The notes beneath the pieces are model-generated. The model made no database searches. It was given only the letters and a program-made list of their open reading frames with translations, and was not told where the DNA came from. 64,000 nt of DNA from positions 1 to 64,000 of the forward strand of contig CAYUXI010000013.1 in assembly GCA_964448855.1 (NCBI GenBank). The letters run 5' to 3'. The position numbers and the translations under genes were made by a program. Positions 34,874 through 44,160 of this stretch are shown piece by piece. The DNA is from QAMX01 sp964448855. GTDB taxonomy: Bacteria; Bacillota; Clostridia; Oscillospirales; QAMX01. The stretch's first letter is position 1; each line of letters starts with the position of its first letter.

Positions 34874-35803
34874 TCAGTCGTTTGATTCGTTTTGTCCGAA
34901 AAATCGTTTTTCAATGAGAACCTGGCCGTTTTCCACCGAGCCGACGGCCAGAAATTCCCCGGATTCGCCATAAAAGCGCCGAGCTGCCGTCTGCGGCTTT
35001 CCATCGTCTGCCACGCATTCCGCCGGAATGTCGAGGCCGGTTTTCAGGTAGCGCTCCCCCAATGCGTTCAGGACGGCGCGAGGGCGGTCAGCGAACACGT
35101 CATCGATCGGCCGCACAAAGCGGTAATCCCCGGCAGCCACGTGCGCTTCCAGCTGTTCGAGTGTCAGCGCATCATGGACAGAGAAGCGGCCAACCGCCGT
35201 CCGGCGCAGCGAGGCCATGGTGCCGTACACGTTCAGCGCCCGGCCGATATCACGGCAGAGCGAGCGGATATACGTCCCCTTGGAGCAGGCGACGCGGAGG
35301 GTGAAGCGTTGGCTTTCTTCATCGGCGCGGAGAAGCTCCAGCGAATGAATGACGATCTGTCTCGGCGTCGGCTCCACTTCCTTCCCGGCGCGGGCGAGCT
35401 CATACATTTTCCGGCCGCCGATTTTGATAGCGGAGTAGATGGGCGGAATCTGCTCCAGCGGGCCGGTAAAATGCGGGAGTATAGCGGCCACCTCCGCCGC
35501 TGTGCAGTGCGACGGTGAAGCGGCGGTCACGGTACCCGTGACGTCCCCGGTGTCCGTTTCCTCGCCCAGCTGCAGCTCAGCGAGATATTCCTTGTCGCAG
35601 CCGGTCACATAGGCGCAGACCTTCGTTGCGCGGCCGAAGCAGATCAGGTTCAGGCCGGTCGCAATCGGGTCGAGTGTCCCCGTATGACCGGCGGATTTGA
35701 CGCCGTAGATGCGTTTGAAGCGGGAGACGAGTGCCTGTGACGACAGCCCCTGCGGCTTATCGGCCAGGAACATACCGCTGACTGGTTTTTCCTGTTGTTC
35801 CAT
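34874..35803 (-). CDS. truB: tRNA pseudouridine(55) synthase
   Basis: TruB makes pseudouridine 55 in the T-loop of tRNAs. The protein shows MFLADKPQGLSSQ, the catalytic GHTGTLDPIATGL with the active-site Asp, and the later KGTYIRSLCRDIG. A C-terminal PUA-like extension follows. I use ATG 35803 (309 residues). An upstream ATG at 35827 overlaps the nrnA stop (ATGA) and would add eight residues; the AGAGGA site lies between them, so the start is uncertain. Confidence 0.95.
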   Translation of the reverse strand: MEQQEKPVSGMFLADKPQGLSSQALVSRFKRIYGVKSAGHTGTLDPIATGLNLICFGRATKVCAYVTGCDKEYLAELQLGEETDTGDVTGTVTAASPSHCTAAEVAAILPHFTGPLEQIPPIYSAIKIGGRKMYELARAGKEVEPTPRQIVIHSLELLRADEESQRFTLRVACSKGTYIRSLCRDIGRALNVYGTMASLRRTAVGRFSVHDALTLEQLEAHVAAGDYRFVRPIDDVFADRPRAVLNALGERYLKTGLDIPAECVADDGKPQTAARRFYGESGEFLAVGSVENGQVLIEKRFFGQNESND

Positions 35804-35823
35804 AGACGAAAGACCCGTTCCTC

Positions 35824-36795
35824 TCATGCGTTGCAGTCTGGCAGACCGTCGGCAATTTTCCGGCAGACCGCCTCCACCGCGTCCTTTGGCGACACCGGCA
35901 GGCTGCATCCGGCGGCACCGACATGGCCGCCGCCGCCAAACGCGGCGCAGACAGCCGACGCATCCACCGCGCCGTTCGTCCGGACAGAGATTTTCGTCGT
36001 GCCGTCCGGCTGTTCATAGGCGGAGACACCGGCCAGGACGCCCTCGATTTTTCTGGGGAGGGAGGAGAGGTCATCCAGATCGTCCTCCGTTGCGCCCGTT
36101 TCACGGCGCATCTGCTGTGTGACTGTGATGGCGGCAATGCGGTCATTGGCGAAAAACTGCATTTCCTCGTAGATCATCCGCTCGATTTCGATGCGCGCAC
36201 GGCGTTTTTTCTCAAAAAATTCGTGGTTCAGCGCAGCGAGCTCAATCCCTTCCCGGAGGCAGGCTGCCGCGATTTCATGCGTTTGCGCCGTGGTATTGGC
36301 AAACAAAAAGCAGCCGGTATCCGTGGCCAGAGCGATGTACAGCAGGGTGGCCAGCTCCCGATCCATCGGGAGCTGCATGGCCTGAATCAGGCCGAAAATG
36401 AGTTCGCCCGTGGCGGCCGCAGTCGGATCGTCGATTTTGGCGACACGCGCCGTCATGGCATTGGCCATATGGTGGTCAATGATGTAATCGATGCGATCGG
36501 CGTATTCCCGTGCCGGGGCGCTCAGCTGGGATTCGGACGCGACATCGACCGTCACGACGGCATAGGCCTGATCGTCCTCCGGCAAACCGGCATACGGCGT
36601 CAGATAGCTTTTCAGGCGATCCGTGATTTCCGGATTCCAGCAAATCATGGCACGTTTGCCGAGGCGGCGCAGCGCCAGGCAGAGCGCCGCAGCGGAGCAG
36701 ACCGTATCGCCGTCCGGTCTGCGGTGTGTCAGAATCAGAAATTGATCATCGGCTTTCATCTGCTGTGCCATGCTGCACAGGTTCGCCTTATCCAT
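35824..36795 (-). CDS. nrnA: DHH family phosphoesterase NrnA
   Basis: NrnA degrades short RNA oligonucleotides and dephosphorylates pAp. The 323-residue protein shows LTHRRPDGDT (DHH motif I variant), VTVDVAS, DYIIDHHMAN with the DHH motif, and the C-terminal DHHA1 RNA-binding GGGGHVGAAG. Position between rbfA and truB is the common Clostridial order. The start ATG 36795 follows AAAGGGG. Confidence 0.95.
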   Translation of the reverse strand: MDKANLCSMAQQMKADDQFLILTHRRPDGDTVCSAAALCLALRRLGKRAMICWNPEITDRLKSYLTPYAGLPEDDQAYAVVTVDVASESQLSAPAREYADRIDYIIDHHMANAMTARVAKIDDPTAAATGELIFGLIQAMQLPMDRELATLLYIALATDTGCFLFANTTAQTHEIAAACLREGIELAALNHEFFEKKRRARIEIERMIYEEMQFFANDRIAAITVTQQMRRETGATEDDLDDLSSLPRKIEGVLAGVSAYEQPDGTTKISVRTNGAVDASAVCAAFGGGGHVGAAGCSLPVSPKDAVEAVCRKIADGLPDCNA

Positions 36796-36829
36796 ATCGT
36801 TTTGTGTCCCCTTTTGATGTTTTTGCAGG

Positions 36830-37195
36830 TTATTCTTCCGCGTGCTGCGTCTCCGATGCGGTCAGCTCCTGCATCAGCTCCAGCGTATGCTGGCCGCGCA
36901 GCATCCCCTTATCGGCGACGAACGTCAGCTCCGGCGTATTGCGGAGCTGCATGGCCGATGCAAGCGCCCGGCGGATATACCCGGCGGAGGAACGGAAGCC
37001 CTTCAGCGTTTCGTTCAGATGCGATTCATCGCCGAGTGCGCTGATATAGACGCGGGCATATTTGGAATCATTGGAGACCTCCACCCGCGTCACGCTGACA
37101 ATCCCGCTGATGCGCGGATCCTTCAGGGTCGGAATGATTTCGCTGATTTTTGTTTTGATTTCATCGCCCACGCGGACGGATCGGTAATTGGCCAT
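36830..37195 (-). CDS. rbfA: 30S ribosome-binding factor A
   Basis: RbfA assists late 16S rRNA 5' end processing on the 30S subunit. The 121-residue KH-fold protein shows RVGDEIKTKISEII, DPRISGIVSVTRVEVSND, and ARVYISALG, all typical. ATG 37195 lies after GAGGAG. It follows infB after a hairpin at 37224-37247. Confidence 0.95.
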   Translation of the reverse strand: MANYRSVRVGDEIKTKISEIIPTLKDPRISGIVSVTRVEVSNDSKYARVYISALGDESHLNETLKGFRSSAGYIRRALASAMQLRNTPELTFVADKGMLRGQHTLELMQELTASETQHAEE

Positions 37196-37223
37196 TTTCA
37201 GACTCCTCTCTCTAAAAACACGG

Positions 37224-37247
37224 AAATCCCGGCAAAAGCCGGGATTT
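37224..37247 (-). terminator. Hairpin between infB and rbfA
   Basis: A perfect ten-base stem (AAATCCCGGC, 37224-37233, and its complement 37238-37247) with a four-base loop. On the minus strand it ends in ATTTCCG, so it is at most a partial terminator that could reduce expression of the downstream genes. Confidence 0.6.
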
Positions 37248-37292
37248 CTGCAAGCGGAGCGTCCGGCTGCGCGTTGTATGCGCAATCCGCGC

Positions 37293-39629
37293 TTAAATCT
37301 GAACCATCAGGAAGTTTTCGATGATGTCGCCCTCTTTGATGTCGCCAAAGCGTTCCAGGCTGATTCCGCATTCAAAGCCGGTCGCCACTTCGCGGGCGTC
37401 GTCCTTAAAGCGCTTCAGGCTGGAGATTTCGCCCTCGTGGATGACCACGCCGTCGCGGACGAGGCGAACCTTGGCCGAGCGCTGCACCTTGCCGTCCTTG
37501 ACCATGCAGCCGGCAATCGTTCCGGCGCCGGTGACCTTGAAGACCTGGCGAACCTCTGCCGTACCCAGAATTTCCTCGCGGAATTTCGGGGCGAGCATCC
37601 CCTTGATGGCCGCTTTGACCTCGTCAATGCATTCGTAAATGACGCGGTACATCCGCATATCGATGCCCTTCTGTTCCGCCGACATCCGGGTATTGATATC
37701 CGGGCGGACGTTGAAGCCGATGACGATTGCGCTGGAGGCGTAGGCCAGCATGATATCGTTTTCGTTGATCGCGCCGACACCGGTATGAATGATGCGGACG
37801 CGGACTTCCTCGTTGGACAGCTCCTCCAGAGAGGCTTTCAGCGCTTCAGCGGAGCCCTGAACATCGGCTTTGAGGATGATGTTCAGATCCTTGACGCTGC
37901 CGTCCTGGATGTTGGCAAACAGATCCTGCAGCGACATTTTCTGTGCAGCCGATGCGCTGGCATCGCGTTCCTTCTGTTTGCGCTCCTCGACCAGCTCACG
38001 CGCCATGCGTTCATCGCCGGCCACGCGGAAATGGTCACCCGCGCCGGGTGCCTCATCGAGACCGATGATTTCGACCGGCATGGACGGACCGGCGGCATTG
38101 ATTTTCTGGCCCTTGTCATTGGTCATGGCGCGGACACGGCCAACAGACGTCCCGGCAATGACCAGGTCGCCGACGTGGAGTGTCCCGTTCTGAACCAGCA
38201 GGGTGGCCACAGCGCCGCGGTTCTTATCCAGGCGCGCCTCAATGACGGCACCGGATGCCTCGCGGTTCGGGTTGGCCTTCAGCTCCTGCATATCGGAAAC
38301 CAGCAGCACCATTTCCAGCAGCTCCGGCAGGCCGGTTCCGTTGGTGGCGGAGACTTTGCAGATGACCGTATCGCCACCCCATTCCTCCGGGAGCAGGTCA
38401 TGCTCCGTCAGCTGGCGCAGGACGCGATCCGGGTCGGCGCTCGGTTTATCCATTTTGTTGACCGCGACAATGATCGGCACATTGGCCGCTTTGGCGTGGT
38501 TAATCGCTTCGATGGTCTGCGGCATCACGCCGTCATCCGCTGCGACGACGAGAATGGCGACGTCTGTGACGGATGCGCCGCGGGCGCGCATGGAGGTAAA
38601 GGCGGCGTGTCCCGGTGTGTCCAGGAAGGTGATCACGCGGCCATTGGCTTTGATCTGATAGGCGCCGATGTGCTGTGTAATGCCGCCCGCTTCGCCCGAA
38701 ACGACGTGCGTTTTGCGGATGGCGTCCAGCAGTGACGTTTTGCCGTGGTCAACGTGACCCATGACGACAACGACCGGGTCGCGCGGCACCAGCTCGGATG
38801 CATCATCGACGTGATCGACGTCTGCAAAGAGGCGTTCCTCGATGGTGCGGTGGATTTCATGCTCGATCTTTGCGCCGAACTCCATCGCAACCAGGCTGGC
38901 GGTATCGAAGTCAATGACGTCCGAAACGGCGGCCATGACGCCCAGCTTCACCAGCTGCTTCACAACCTCTGCACCCGTCTTCTTCAGGCGGGAGGCCAGC
39001 TCACCGACGGAAATTTCATCGGGGATGGAGACCTTGATCGGCTGCTTTTTGCGAACCTCCTGCTGCAGGCGGCGCATTTTTTCCTGTTCCTCCAGCCGGC
39101 GCTTCTGGCTGAAGTTGGACGGCTTTTTATCCGCCGCCTTCTTGATTTTCTGCTTGCCGGAGCCGGCATTTGCGGCTTTTTCCGGCACCATATCATCGAC
39201 GTGTTCATCGTATTTGGACATATCGACGTTGGAGTTCCGCGTATCGACGTAGCGGCGTTCCGGCTTTTTCGGCTTCGCCGGTTCCTTCGGCGCTTCGGCC
39301 GTCTTCGGCTGTTCACCGGTCGGCTGTGCAGCTTCTGCCGGTTTCGCGGATTCCTTCTCGGCCTCTGCCTGAGCCGGTACGGATGTTTCGACTGCCGCCG
39401 GCGCATCCTGTTCAGCAATCCGCGTTTTGCTCAGTGCTTCTTCAATATCACTGACCTCGTTCATTTTCGTGATCTCGTTAAAAATCAGATTCAGTTCACT
39501 GTCTTCGAGCACCTTTGCCGGACTTTTCGGGACTTCTCCATGATCCGACAGAATCTGCATGACCACCTTATTGCGAACGTCAAAATCCTTTGCGACATCG
39601 CTGATCCGTGTTTTATTTATGTTGCTCAA
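37293..39629 (-). CDS. infB: Translation initiation factor IF-2
   Basis: IF-2 is the GTPase that positions initiator tRNA on the 30S subunit. The 778-residue protein has an IF2N module at the start, a charged Lys/Pro/Ala-rich linker (about residues 60-190), a second IF2N, the G domain (GHVDHGKTSLLDAIR, DTPGHAAF, NKMDKP), and the two beta-barrel/IF2 C-terminal domains. The start is TTG at 39629, nine bases after GGAGG, and overlaps the rnpM stop. Confidence 0.97.
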   Translation of the reverse strand: MSNINKTRISDVAKDFDVRNKVVMQILSDHGEVPKSPAKVLEDSELNLIFNEITKMNEVSDIEEALSKTRIAEQDAPAAVETSVPAQAEAEKESAKPAEAAQPTGEQPKTAEAPKEPAKPKKPERRYVDTRNSNVDMSKYDEHVDDMVPEKAANAGSGKQKIKKAADKKPSNFSQKRRLEEQEKMRRLQQEVRKKQPIKVSIPDEISVGELASRLKKTGAEVVKQLVKLGVMAAVSDVIDFDTASLVAMEFGAKIEHEIHRTIEERLFADVDHVDDASELVPRDPVVVVMGHVDHGKTSLLDAIRKTHVVSGEAGGITQHIGAYQIKANGRVITFLDTPGHAAFTSMRARGASVTDVAILVVAADDGVMPQTIEAINHAKAANVPIIVAVNKMDKPSADPDRVLRQLTEHDLLPEEWGGDTVICKVSATNGTGLPELLEMVLLVSDMQELKANPNREASGAVIEARLDKNRGAVATLLVQNGTLHVGDLVIAGTSVGRVRAMTNDKGQKINAAGPSMPVEIIGLDEAPGAGDHFRVAGDERMARELVEERKQKERDASASAAQKMSLQDLFANIQDGSVKDLNIILKADVQGSAEALKASLEELSNEEVRVRIIHTGVGAINENDIMLAYASSAIVIGFNVRPDINTRMSAEQKGIDMRMYRVIYECIDEVKAAIKGMLAPKFREEILGTAEVRQVFKVTGAGTIAGCMVKDGKVQRSAKVRLVRDGVVIHEGEISSLKRFKDDAREVATGFECGISLERFGDIKEGDIIENFLMVQI

Positions 39630-39937
39630 ACAGGGTCACCTCCAAATTTCATCTGCTCCGAAAGCTGTGCATAAATTGCATCGCTGATGGTAACATTGGG
39701 CCGCGTCTCGCTGGACAGAGCACGTTCCAGCGCTCGGGTTTTCCGGGCTTTCGCCAGGCAGGCCTCATTGCGGCAAAGATATGCGCCTCTTCCGTTTTTC
39801 TTGCCCCGGAAGTCGAGACTGATGCCGTTTTCGTCGCCGTCCGGCGGAAGCACCACCCGGATCAGCTCGCGCTTTTCTTTCATCACGCGGCATCCGACAC
39901 ACATTCTCATCGGGATTTTCTTCTGCGGCATACCCAT
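39626..39937 (-). CDS. rnpM: RNase P modulator RnpM (YlxR)
   Basis: This 103-residue protein has the YlxR fold: PMRMCVGCRVMKEKRELIRVV at the start, then GRGAYLCRNEACLAKARKTRALERAL. RnpM binds RNA and modulates RNase P in Bacillus. ATG 39937 is used because GGAGG lies five bases upstream; a GTG two codons earlier is also possible. It overlaps infB directly, without the L7Ae-like ylxQ gene that usually lies between them. Confidence 0.93.
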   Translation of the reverse strand: MGMPQKKIPMRMCVGCRVMKEKRELIRVVLPPDGDENGISLDFRGKKNGRGAYLCRNEACLAKARKTRALERALSSETRPNVTISDAIYAQLSEQMKFGGDPV

Positions 39938-39983
39938 ATCCACCTCCGGTTCTATTCGATTCCGTTTTGAAAACGGCTGCGGC

Positions 39984-41057
39984 TTATTCCGCCTCGTTTT
40001 CCACGGATTGGGACTTGATATCGATTCGATAGCCGGTCAGCTTGGCGGCCAAACGAGCATTCTGCCCTTCTCGGCCGATGGCCAACGACAGCTGTTCATC
40101 GGCGACAACCACCTTGCAGCTCTTATCCTCCGGCGTGACATCCACGCTGATGACGGTGGCCGGAGCCAGTGCCGCCGCGATAAACTGCGCCGGGTCGTCC
40201 GAATATTTGACGATATCGATTTTTTCGCCGCGCAGCTCGTTGACGATTCCGGCAACTCTCGTCCCCTTCGGGCCGACACAGGCACCAACCGGGTCAACGT
40301 TCGGGTCGTTGGCTTTGACGGCGATTTTGGAGCGCAGGCCGGCTTCGCGGGCGACGGAGACGATTTCGACGATGCCGTCGTAGATTTCCGGCACTTCCAT
40401 CTCAAAGAGGCGTTTGACCAGCCCCGGATGAGAGCGGGAAATTTGCAGCTGCGGGCCCTTCAGGGTGCGCTGGACACCGACCAGATAAACCTTCATGCGG
40501 TCGCCCTCGCGAATCGGTTCATTCTTGATCTGTTCAGCCGGCGGCAGGACAAAGGTCTGCTCCTCCGAGCTGCCCGGCAGTGTCAGAATCATATTGCCCG
40601 TGCGGAGGTCGATCTTGATCACCTGTGCCGTCAGAATTTCCTGTTCCTTGGAGGAATATTCGCGGTACAGCGCGCCGCGCTCCGACTCACGGATGCCCTG
40701 AATGATGACCTGCTTGGCGGTTTGCGCGGCGATTCGGCCAAACTGCTTCGTGTCCACTTCAACCGGAACCACCTGGCCGATGGTCGGGGCGCCGGACACA
40801 TGGCGGCGCGCATCCTCCGGGCTGATCTCGGTGAGCGGATCTGTCACCGGGTCGGCGATCGTTTTGTGCGCGTACATCCGCATGGACATGGTTTTTGGAT
40901 CCATCGCGAACGAAACCTCACCATTCGGCGAATATTCGCGGTGATAGGCGGCTGTCAGCGCCTGCTGAATTTTTTCGATCATATAATCTTTGGGGATATT
41001 TTTTTCTTTTTCCAGTGCTTCCAGCGCCAGAAACAGGTTATCTCCGGATTTATCCAT
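39984..41057 (-). CDS. nusA: Transcription termination/antitermination protein NusA
   Basis: NusA binds RNA polymerase and RNA at pauses and terminators. The 357-residue protein has the N-terminal domain with MIEKIQQALTAAYHREY, the S1 domain, and two KH domains (ISRSHPGLVKRLF and GACVGPKGTRVAGIVNEL). It stops after the KH domains, without the acidic repeats found in Proteobacteria, as is normal for Firmicutes. Confidence 0.97.
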   Translation of the reverse strand: MDKSGDNLFLALEALEKEKNIPKDYMIEKIQQALTAAYHREYSPNGEVSFAMDPKTMSMRMYAHKTIADPVTDPLTEISPEDARRHVSGAPTIGQVVPVEVDTKQFGRIAAQTAKQVIIQGIRESERGALYREYSSKEQEILTAQVIKIDLRTGNMILTLPGSSEEQTFVLPPAEQIKNEPIREGDRMKVYLVGVQRTLKGPQLQISRSHPGLVKRLFEMEVPEIYDGIVEIVSVAREAGLRSKIAVKANDPNVDPVGACVGPKGTRVAGIVNELRGEKIDIVKYSDDPAQFIAAALAPATVISVDVTPEDKSCKVVVADEQLSLAIGREGQNARLAAKLTGYRIDIKSQSVENEAE

Positions 41058-41104
41058 GAATTTGAAGCCCCTCTCTCCCGGCCTATGCAGCCGACGAATT
41101 TGTA

Positions 41105-41575
41105 TTAAAAGTCAAAATGGATGCGGCATTGTGCCATATCGGCACGCTTCAGCCGTTTTTCTTCGCCGTTTTCTTCCAGAATCAGTTCACTGTCTGTGCG
41201 GCCAAGCAGCTTGGCTGTCAGGCTTTTGCGGCCGGAGTCATCCGGATGATACAGCTTCAGATCGACCATGCTGCCGGCGAACCGGTCAAAATCGCTGTCG
41301 CGGTACAGCTCGCGGTTGATGCCCGGTGAGCTGACCTCCAGGCAGTAGCTCTGTTCGATCGGGTCGGCTTCATCCAGCCAGGTATCCAGTGCGCGGTTGA
41401 CCGATTCGCACATATTGATATCGACGCCGCCGGGCGGATCCGTATCCAGCAGAACGCGGAGCACCCATTCGCCCGCCTCGCGGAGAAACTTCACATCCCA
41501 TATCTGGCAGCCGACCTCTTCCGCGAACGGCGTCGCTGCCTGCGTCACGAGTTGTACGATCTCCTTTGCGTTCAT
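41105..41575 (-). CDS. rimP: Ribosome maturation factor RimP
   Basis: RimP is needed for 30S assembly. The 156-residue protein shows the two-domain layout: ATPFAEEVGCQIWDVKFLREAGEWVLRV, DINMCESVNRALDTWLD, and YCLEVSSPGINREL. I use ATG 41575; TTG 41584 with a closer AGGA is possible. It is the first gene of the long translation operon. Confidence 0.94.
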   Translation of the reverse strand: MNAKEIVQLVTQAATPFAEEVGCQIWDVKFLREAGEWVLRVLLDTDPPGGVDINMCESVNRALDTWLDEADPIEQSYCLEVSSPGINRELYRDSDFDRFAGSMVDLKLYHPDDSGRKSLTAKLLGRTDSELILEENGEEKRLKRADMAQCRIHFDF

Positions 41576-41623
41576 CGTTTTCAAACCATCCTGTTCCGTA
41601 AAATTCTCTCATTCAACAAGAAA

Positions 41624-41640
41624 GAGCGGGAAACCCGCTC
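41624..41640 (-). terminator. Attenuator-like hairpin in the rimP leader
   Basis: Seven-base arms GAGCGGG and CCCGCTC (41624-41630 and 41634-41640) with a three-base loop are followed on the minus strand by TTTCTT. They lie inside the about 150-base leader before rimP. This may be an attenuation point for the whole operon, possibly responding to NusA; that is inference. Confidence 0.55.
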
Positions 41641-41725
41641 CATCCAGACAAATCGAACAGGCCGCCTGTCAAAGCAGCAAACCGTCGAACCTCCGGGCGA
41701 CGCCCATGCGTGCCCTCACGCGTTT

Positions 41726-41754
41726 ATTATATCACACAAGTCCTGTTTATGCAA
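41726..41754 (-). promoter_or_regulatory. Promoter of the rimP-nusA-infB-...-gatD operon
   Basis: On the minus strand TTGCAT (41754-41749) and TATAAT (41731-41726) are separated by 17 bp. Confidence 0.7.
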
Positions 41755-41852
41755 GCCTTTTTCGAGATTTTTTACCGAAAAAATGGGCGGAACACGCATT
41801 TCCGGCATCGTCAGCCGTCCGTTTGGCCGATTTGCCCGCACAGCCGCCGCAC

Positions 41853-43391
41853 TCAGCGATTGTCCTCCGGCTGCACCAGATGCCACCCGGCCTCGTCCCG
41901 CACAAGTGTCAGGCTGCCGGAGCGCAGGATTCCCGGCGCATACGACAAGCACCATGCATCCGCCTCGGCATAGGGCGTGTAGACAATCCGGTAGGTTTCG
42001 CTCGTTTCGGTGCTGGTCTGCTCGTTTCGGCTCACGCTCCAGCTTTTCATCCGAACCGTCGGATACGCATGGAGGCCGTCCGGCAGCAGCACGCCAAGGG
42101 TATGCCAGTCGTTCCGGGCGACGGCGGTGGCAAACGCCTGCGCCAGCTGCTGCGCCGTGGCCGTTTGCAGCGCATCCGCCGACAGCTGTGTCCCCGGCTG
42201 CAGCAGGTACTGTTCGACCGGGCAGACCTTCAGCGCGACGGGTGAAACAGAGACGGTCTGCGTCTGTCCGCTCATCAGGTTGACGTAGGTGCAGGTGTCC
42301 GAATCATGGAAAAAGACGACGGCATTGCCCGCGCCATCCGTGCGGTAGTCCATCAGAGAGCCCAGCAGCAGCGCCTGATCCTCATCCTCCGGGTATTTGA
42401 CGATGGCAAGCTGATCTTCCCCGTTGTCGCCGTTGCGGCGCACCAGCGCACGGGAGCCGCCGGTCGTCATCACCACACCGCTCCGATATTCGGCGGAGTG
42501 GCCGATCAGGTTGCCGAAAAACAGCTTTTCGCCGCCTGCTTCGGTCGAACCGAACAGCAAGCCCTCCGTCAGGACGGCATAGAGCCGGTCTCCGGCCATT
42601 TCGATGCGATCGAGCAATTCACCGTTGGCTATCCATGAATAGGTAGAGTCGCTGGCGCGGTCGTGAAAATAGAGGGTGCCGTGCGACACGTGGAGCTCCG
42701 TCAGGTAGCCGTTGCCCGTGCGGCCGACCGTATAGATGACGGTTCGTTCGCCCGTGCCGATGGTTTGCCGGATGATTCGCTCGACGCCGAAGTCGCTGGC
42801 GATGTAGTAGAGGGCGTCATTCAGAAAGACTGCCGTCTGCCGCGTCGGCGACAGGGCGCAGCCGTTGAGCAGTGTGGTGGACCAGACGCCGTTCAGCGGG
42901 TCATAGCTATACAGCAGTGTCTCCCCGGAAACACTCTCCGGGTCGCCTAGGAAATAGAGCACGCCGTTTTTCATGGCACCGCTGCCGAAGGGCATCCGGT
43001 AATAGGTGGTCAGCTCTGTTCCGTCCATGTTGACGGCGCAGAGCTCACCCGTATCCCGATTGCGGAAAAACACCCGGTTTTCCAGAATCAGAAACTCCCG
43101 ATCGGCCGGGAGGTCACAGATCGCCGTGGATTGCCCGGTAGTCAAGTCCAGGCTGGTCAGGCGGTTGTCCAGCGGAGAAACGAGGACAATCGTGCTGCCG
43201 CGTCGCCAGAGCTGCGTAGACAGCACGGTTTTCTCCTGGCGGATGGTGTCCAGCGGATCCTGAAACGTTGGCGGTGCGCTCGTCTGTTCGGGGGCTTTTG
43301 TATCCGAGCCGGACGCACCGACGGCGCGACAGGCCGACAGCGACAGCAGCAGAGCGATAACAGACAGCAGCAGGACGCAGCTTTTTTTCAC
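41853..43391 (-). CDS. Lipoprotein with WD40/beta-propeller-like repeats
   Basis: This 512-residue protein begins with a lipoprotein signal (hydrophobic LLLSVIALLLSLSA followed by the lipobox Cys) and then a Ser/Thr/Pro-rich linker. The middle part contains repeated blocks of the kind RLTSLDLTTGQST, LLYSYDPLNGVWS, and LHVSHGTLYFHDRAS that resemble DUF5050/propeller blades. The final about 110 residues look like a separate domain. The start is GTG 43391, seven bases after GGAGGG. The protein should be on the outer face of the membrane. Its ligand is unknown. Confidence 0.8.
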   Translation of the reverse strand: MKKSCVLLLSVIALLLSLSACRAVGASGSDTKAPEQTSAPPTFQDPLDTIRQEKTVLSTQLWRRGSTIVLVSPLDNRLTSLDLTTGQSTAICDLPADREFLILENRVFFRNRDTGELCAVNMDGTELTTYYRMPFGSGAMKNGVLYFLGDPESVSGETLLYSYDPLNGVWSTTLLNGCALSPTRQTAVFLNDALYYIASDFGVERIIRQTIGTGERTVIYTVGRTGNGYLTELHVSHGTLYFHDRASDSTYSWIANGELLDRIEMAGDRLYAVLTEGLLFGSTEAGGEKLFFGNLIGHSAEYRSGVVMTTGGSRALVRRNGDNGEDQLAIVKYPEDEDQALLLGSLMDYRTDGAGNAVVFFHDSDTCTYVNLMSGQTQTVSVSPVALKVCPVEQYLLQPGTQLSADALQTATAQQLAQAFATAVARNDWHTLGVLLPDGLHAYPTVRMKSWSVSRNEQTSTETSETYRIVYTPYAEADAWCLSYAPGILRSGSLTLVRDEAGWHLVQPEDNR

Positions 43392-43434
43392 GGGCAATCC
43401 CTCCGATCGGTTCAGTTGGGTGGTTTTTGGAACG

Positions 43435-44160
43435 TTACAGCACCAGATCGGCCAGACAGGGGCAATGATCCGATGCCACAAGCTGCGGAATCTCCGCCGA
43501 TACGGCGTGGAATTCCGGGGATGCAAAAATATAATCGATTTTGATGGTTGGCCGCTCCGACGGGAAGCTCCGGGTCTGCTCCGGCAGGAGGCTGCCGGTA
43601 TCTTGAAACACCTCTGACAGCGGCTGTAGAATCGGATGCTCCGGCGGCAGGTTCAGGTCGCCCAGCATCAGCATGGGCGCTTTGCGGCGCTCCGCCAGCT
43701 CCAGAACGGCTGCCACGGCATTCCGCTGTTCCGGCGGCGTCAGGCCAAAGTGCGTGATCAGCACATCGAAGCGCTCCGGCGCGTCGAATTCCGCGTGCAG
43801 GATGCAGCGCGGCTCACAGCCCGCCTCCGACAGCGGCAGCGGGATAGAAATGGTTTTTGCGCTGCGGATGGGCAGGCGGGAGAGGATGGCGTTGCCATAC
43901 GGCCCGTTGCCCTGATCGTCGATGGCCTTGGCGAAATAGACATGGTCATAGCCCAGCGCGTCGGCGAGCAGGAGGGCCTGTTCCCGGTAGGCCGGGGAGA
44001 CGCCGCGGTCGCGTACCTCATTCAGGCCGACGATATCCGGATGGTATGCGCGAATCACGTCCGCAATCTGCGGCAGGTTCAGCTGCTCCGGTTCACCCAG
44101 CACGGCGCGGTGATGATCCGCGCCGTGCTGGATGTTATACGTCATGACACGCAAATTCAT
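43435..44160 (-). CDS. Endonuclease/exonuclease/phosphatase family protein
   Basis: This 241-residue protein has the EEP fold: RVMTYNIQHG at the start, DIVGLNEVRD with the metal-binding Glu, FDVLITHFGL, LMLGDLNLPPEH (Asp/Asn), and a final ASDHCPCLADL with catalytic Asp-His. There is no signal peptide. Members include DNA repair nucleases and sugar- or lipid-phosphatases; the subclass cannot be told. Its ATG overlaps the nagA stop by one base. Confidence 0.9.
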   Translation of the reverse strand: MNLRVMTYNIQHGADHHRAVLGEPEQLNLPQIADVIRAYHPDIVGLNEVRDRGVSPAYREQALLLADALGYDHVYFAKAIDDQGNGPYGNAILSRLPIRSAKTISIPLPLSEAGCEPRCILHAEFDAPERFDVLITHFGLTPPEQRNAVAAVLELAERRKAPMLMLGDLNLPPEHPILQPLSEVFQDTGSLLPEQTRSFPSERPTIKIDYIFASPEFHAVSAEIPQLVASDHCPCLADLVL

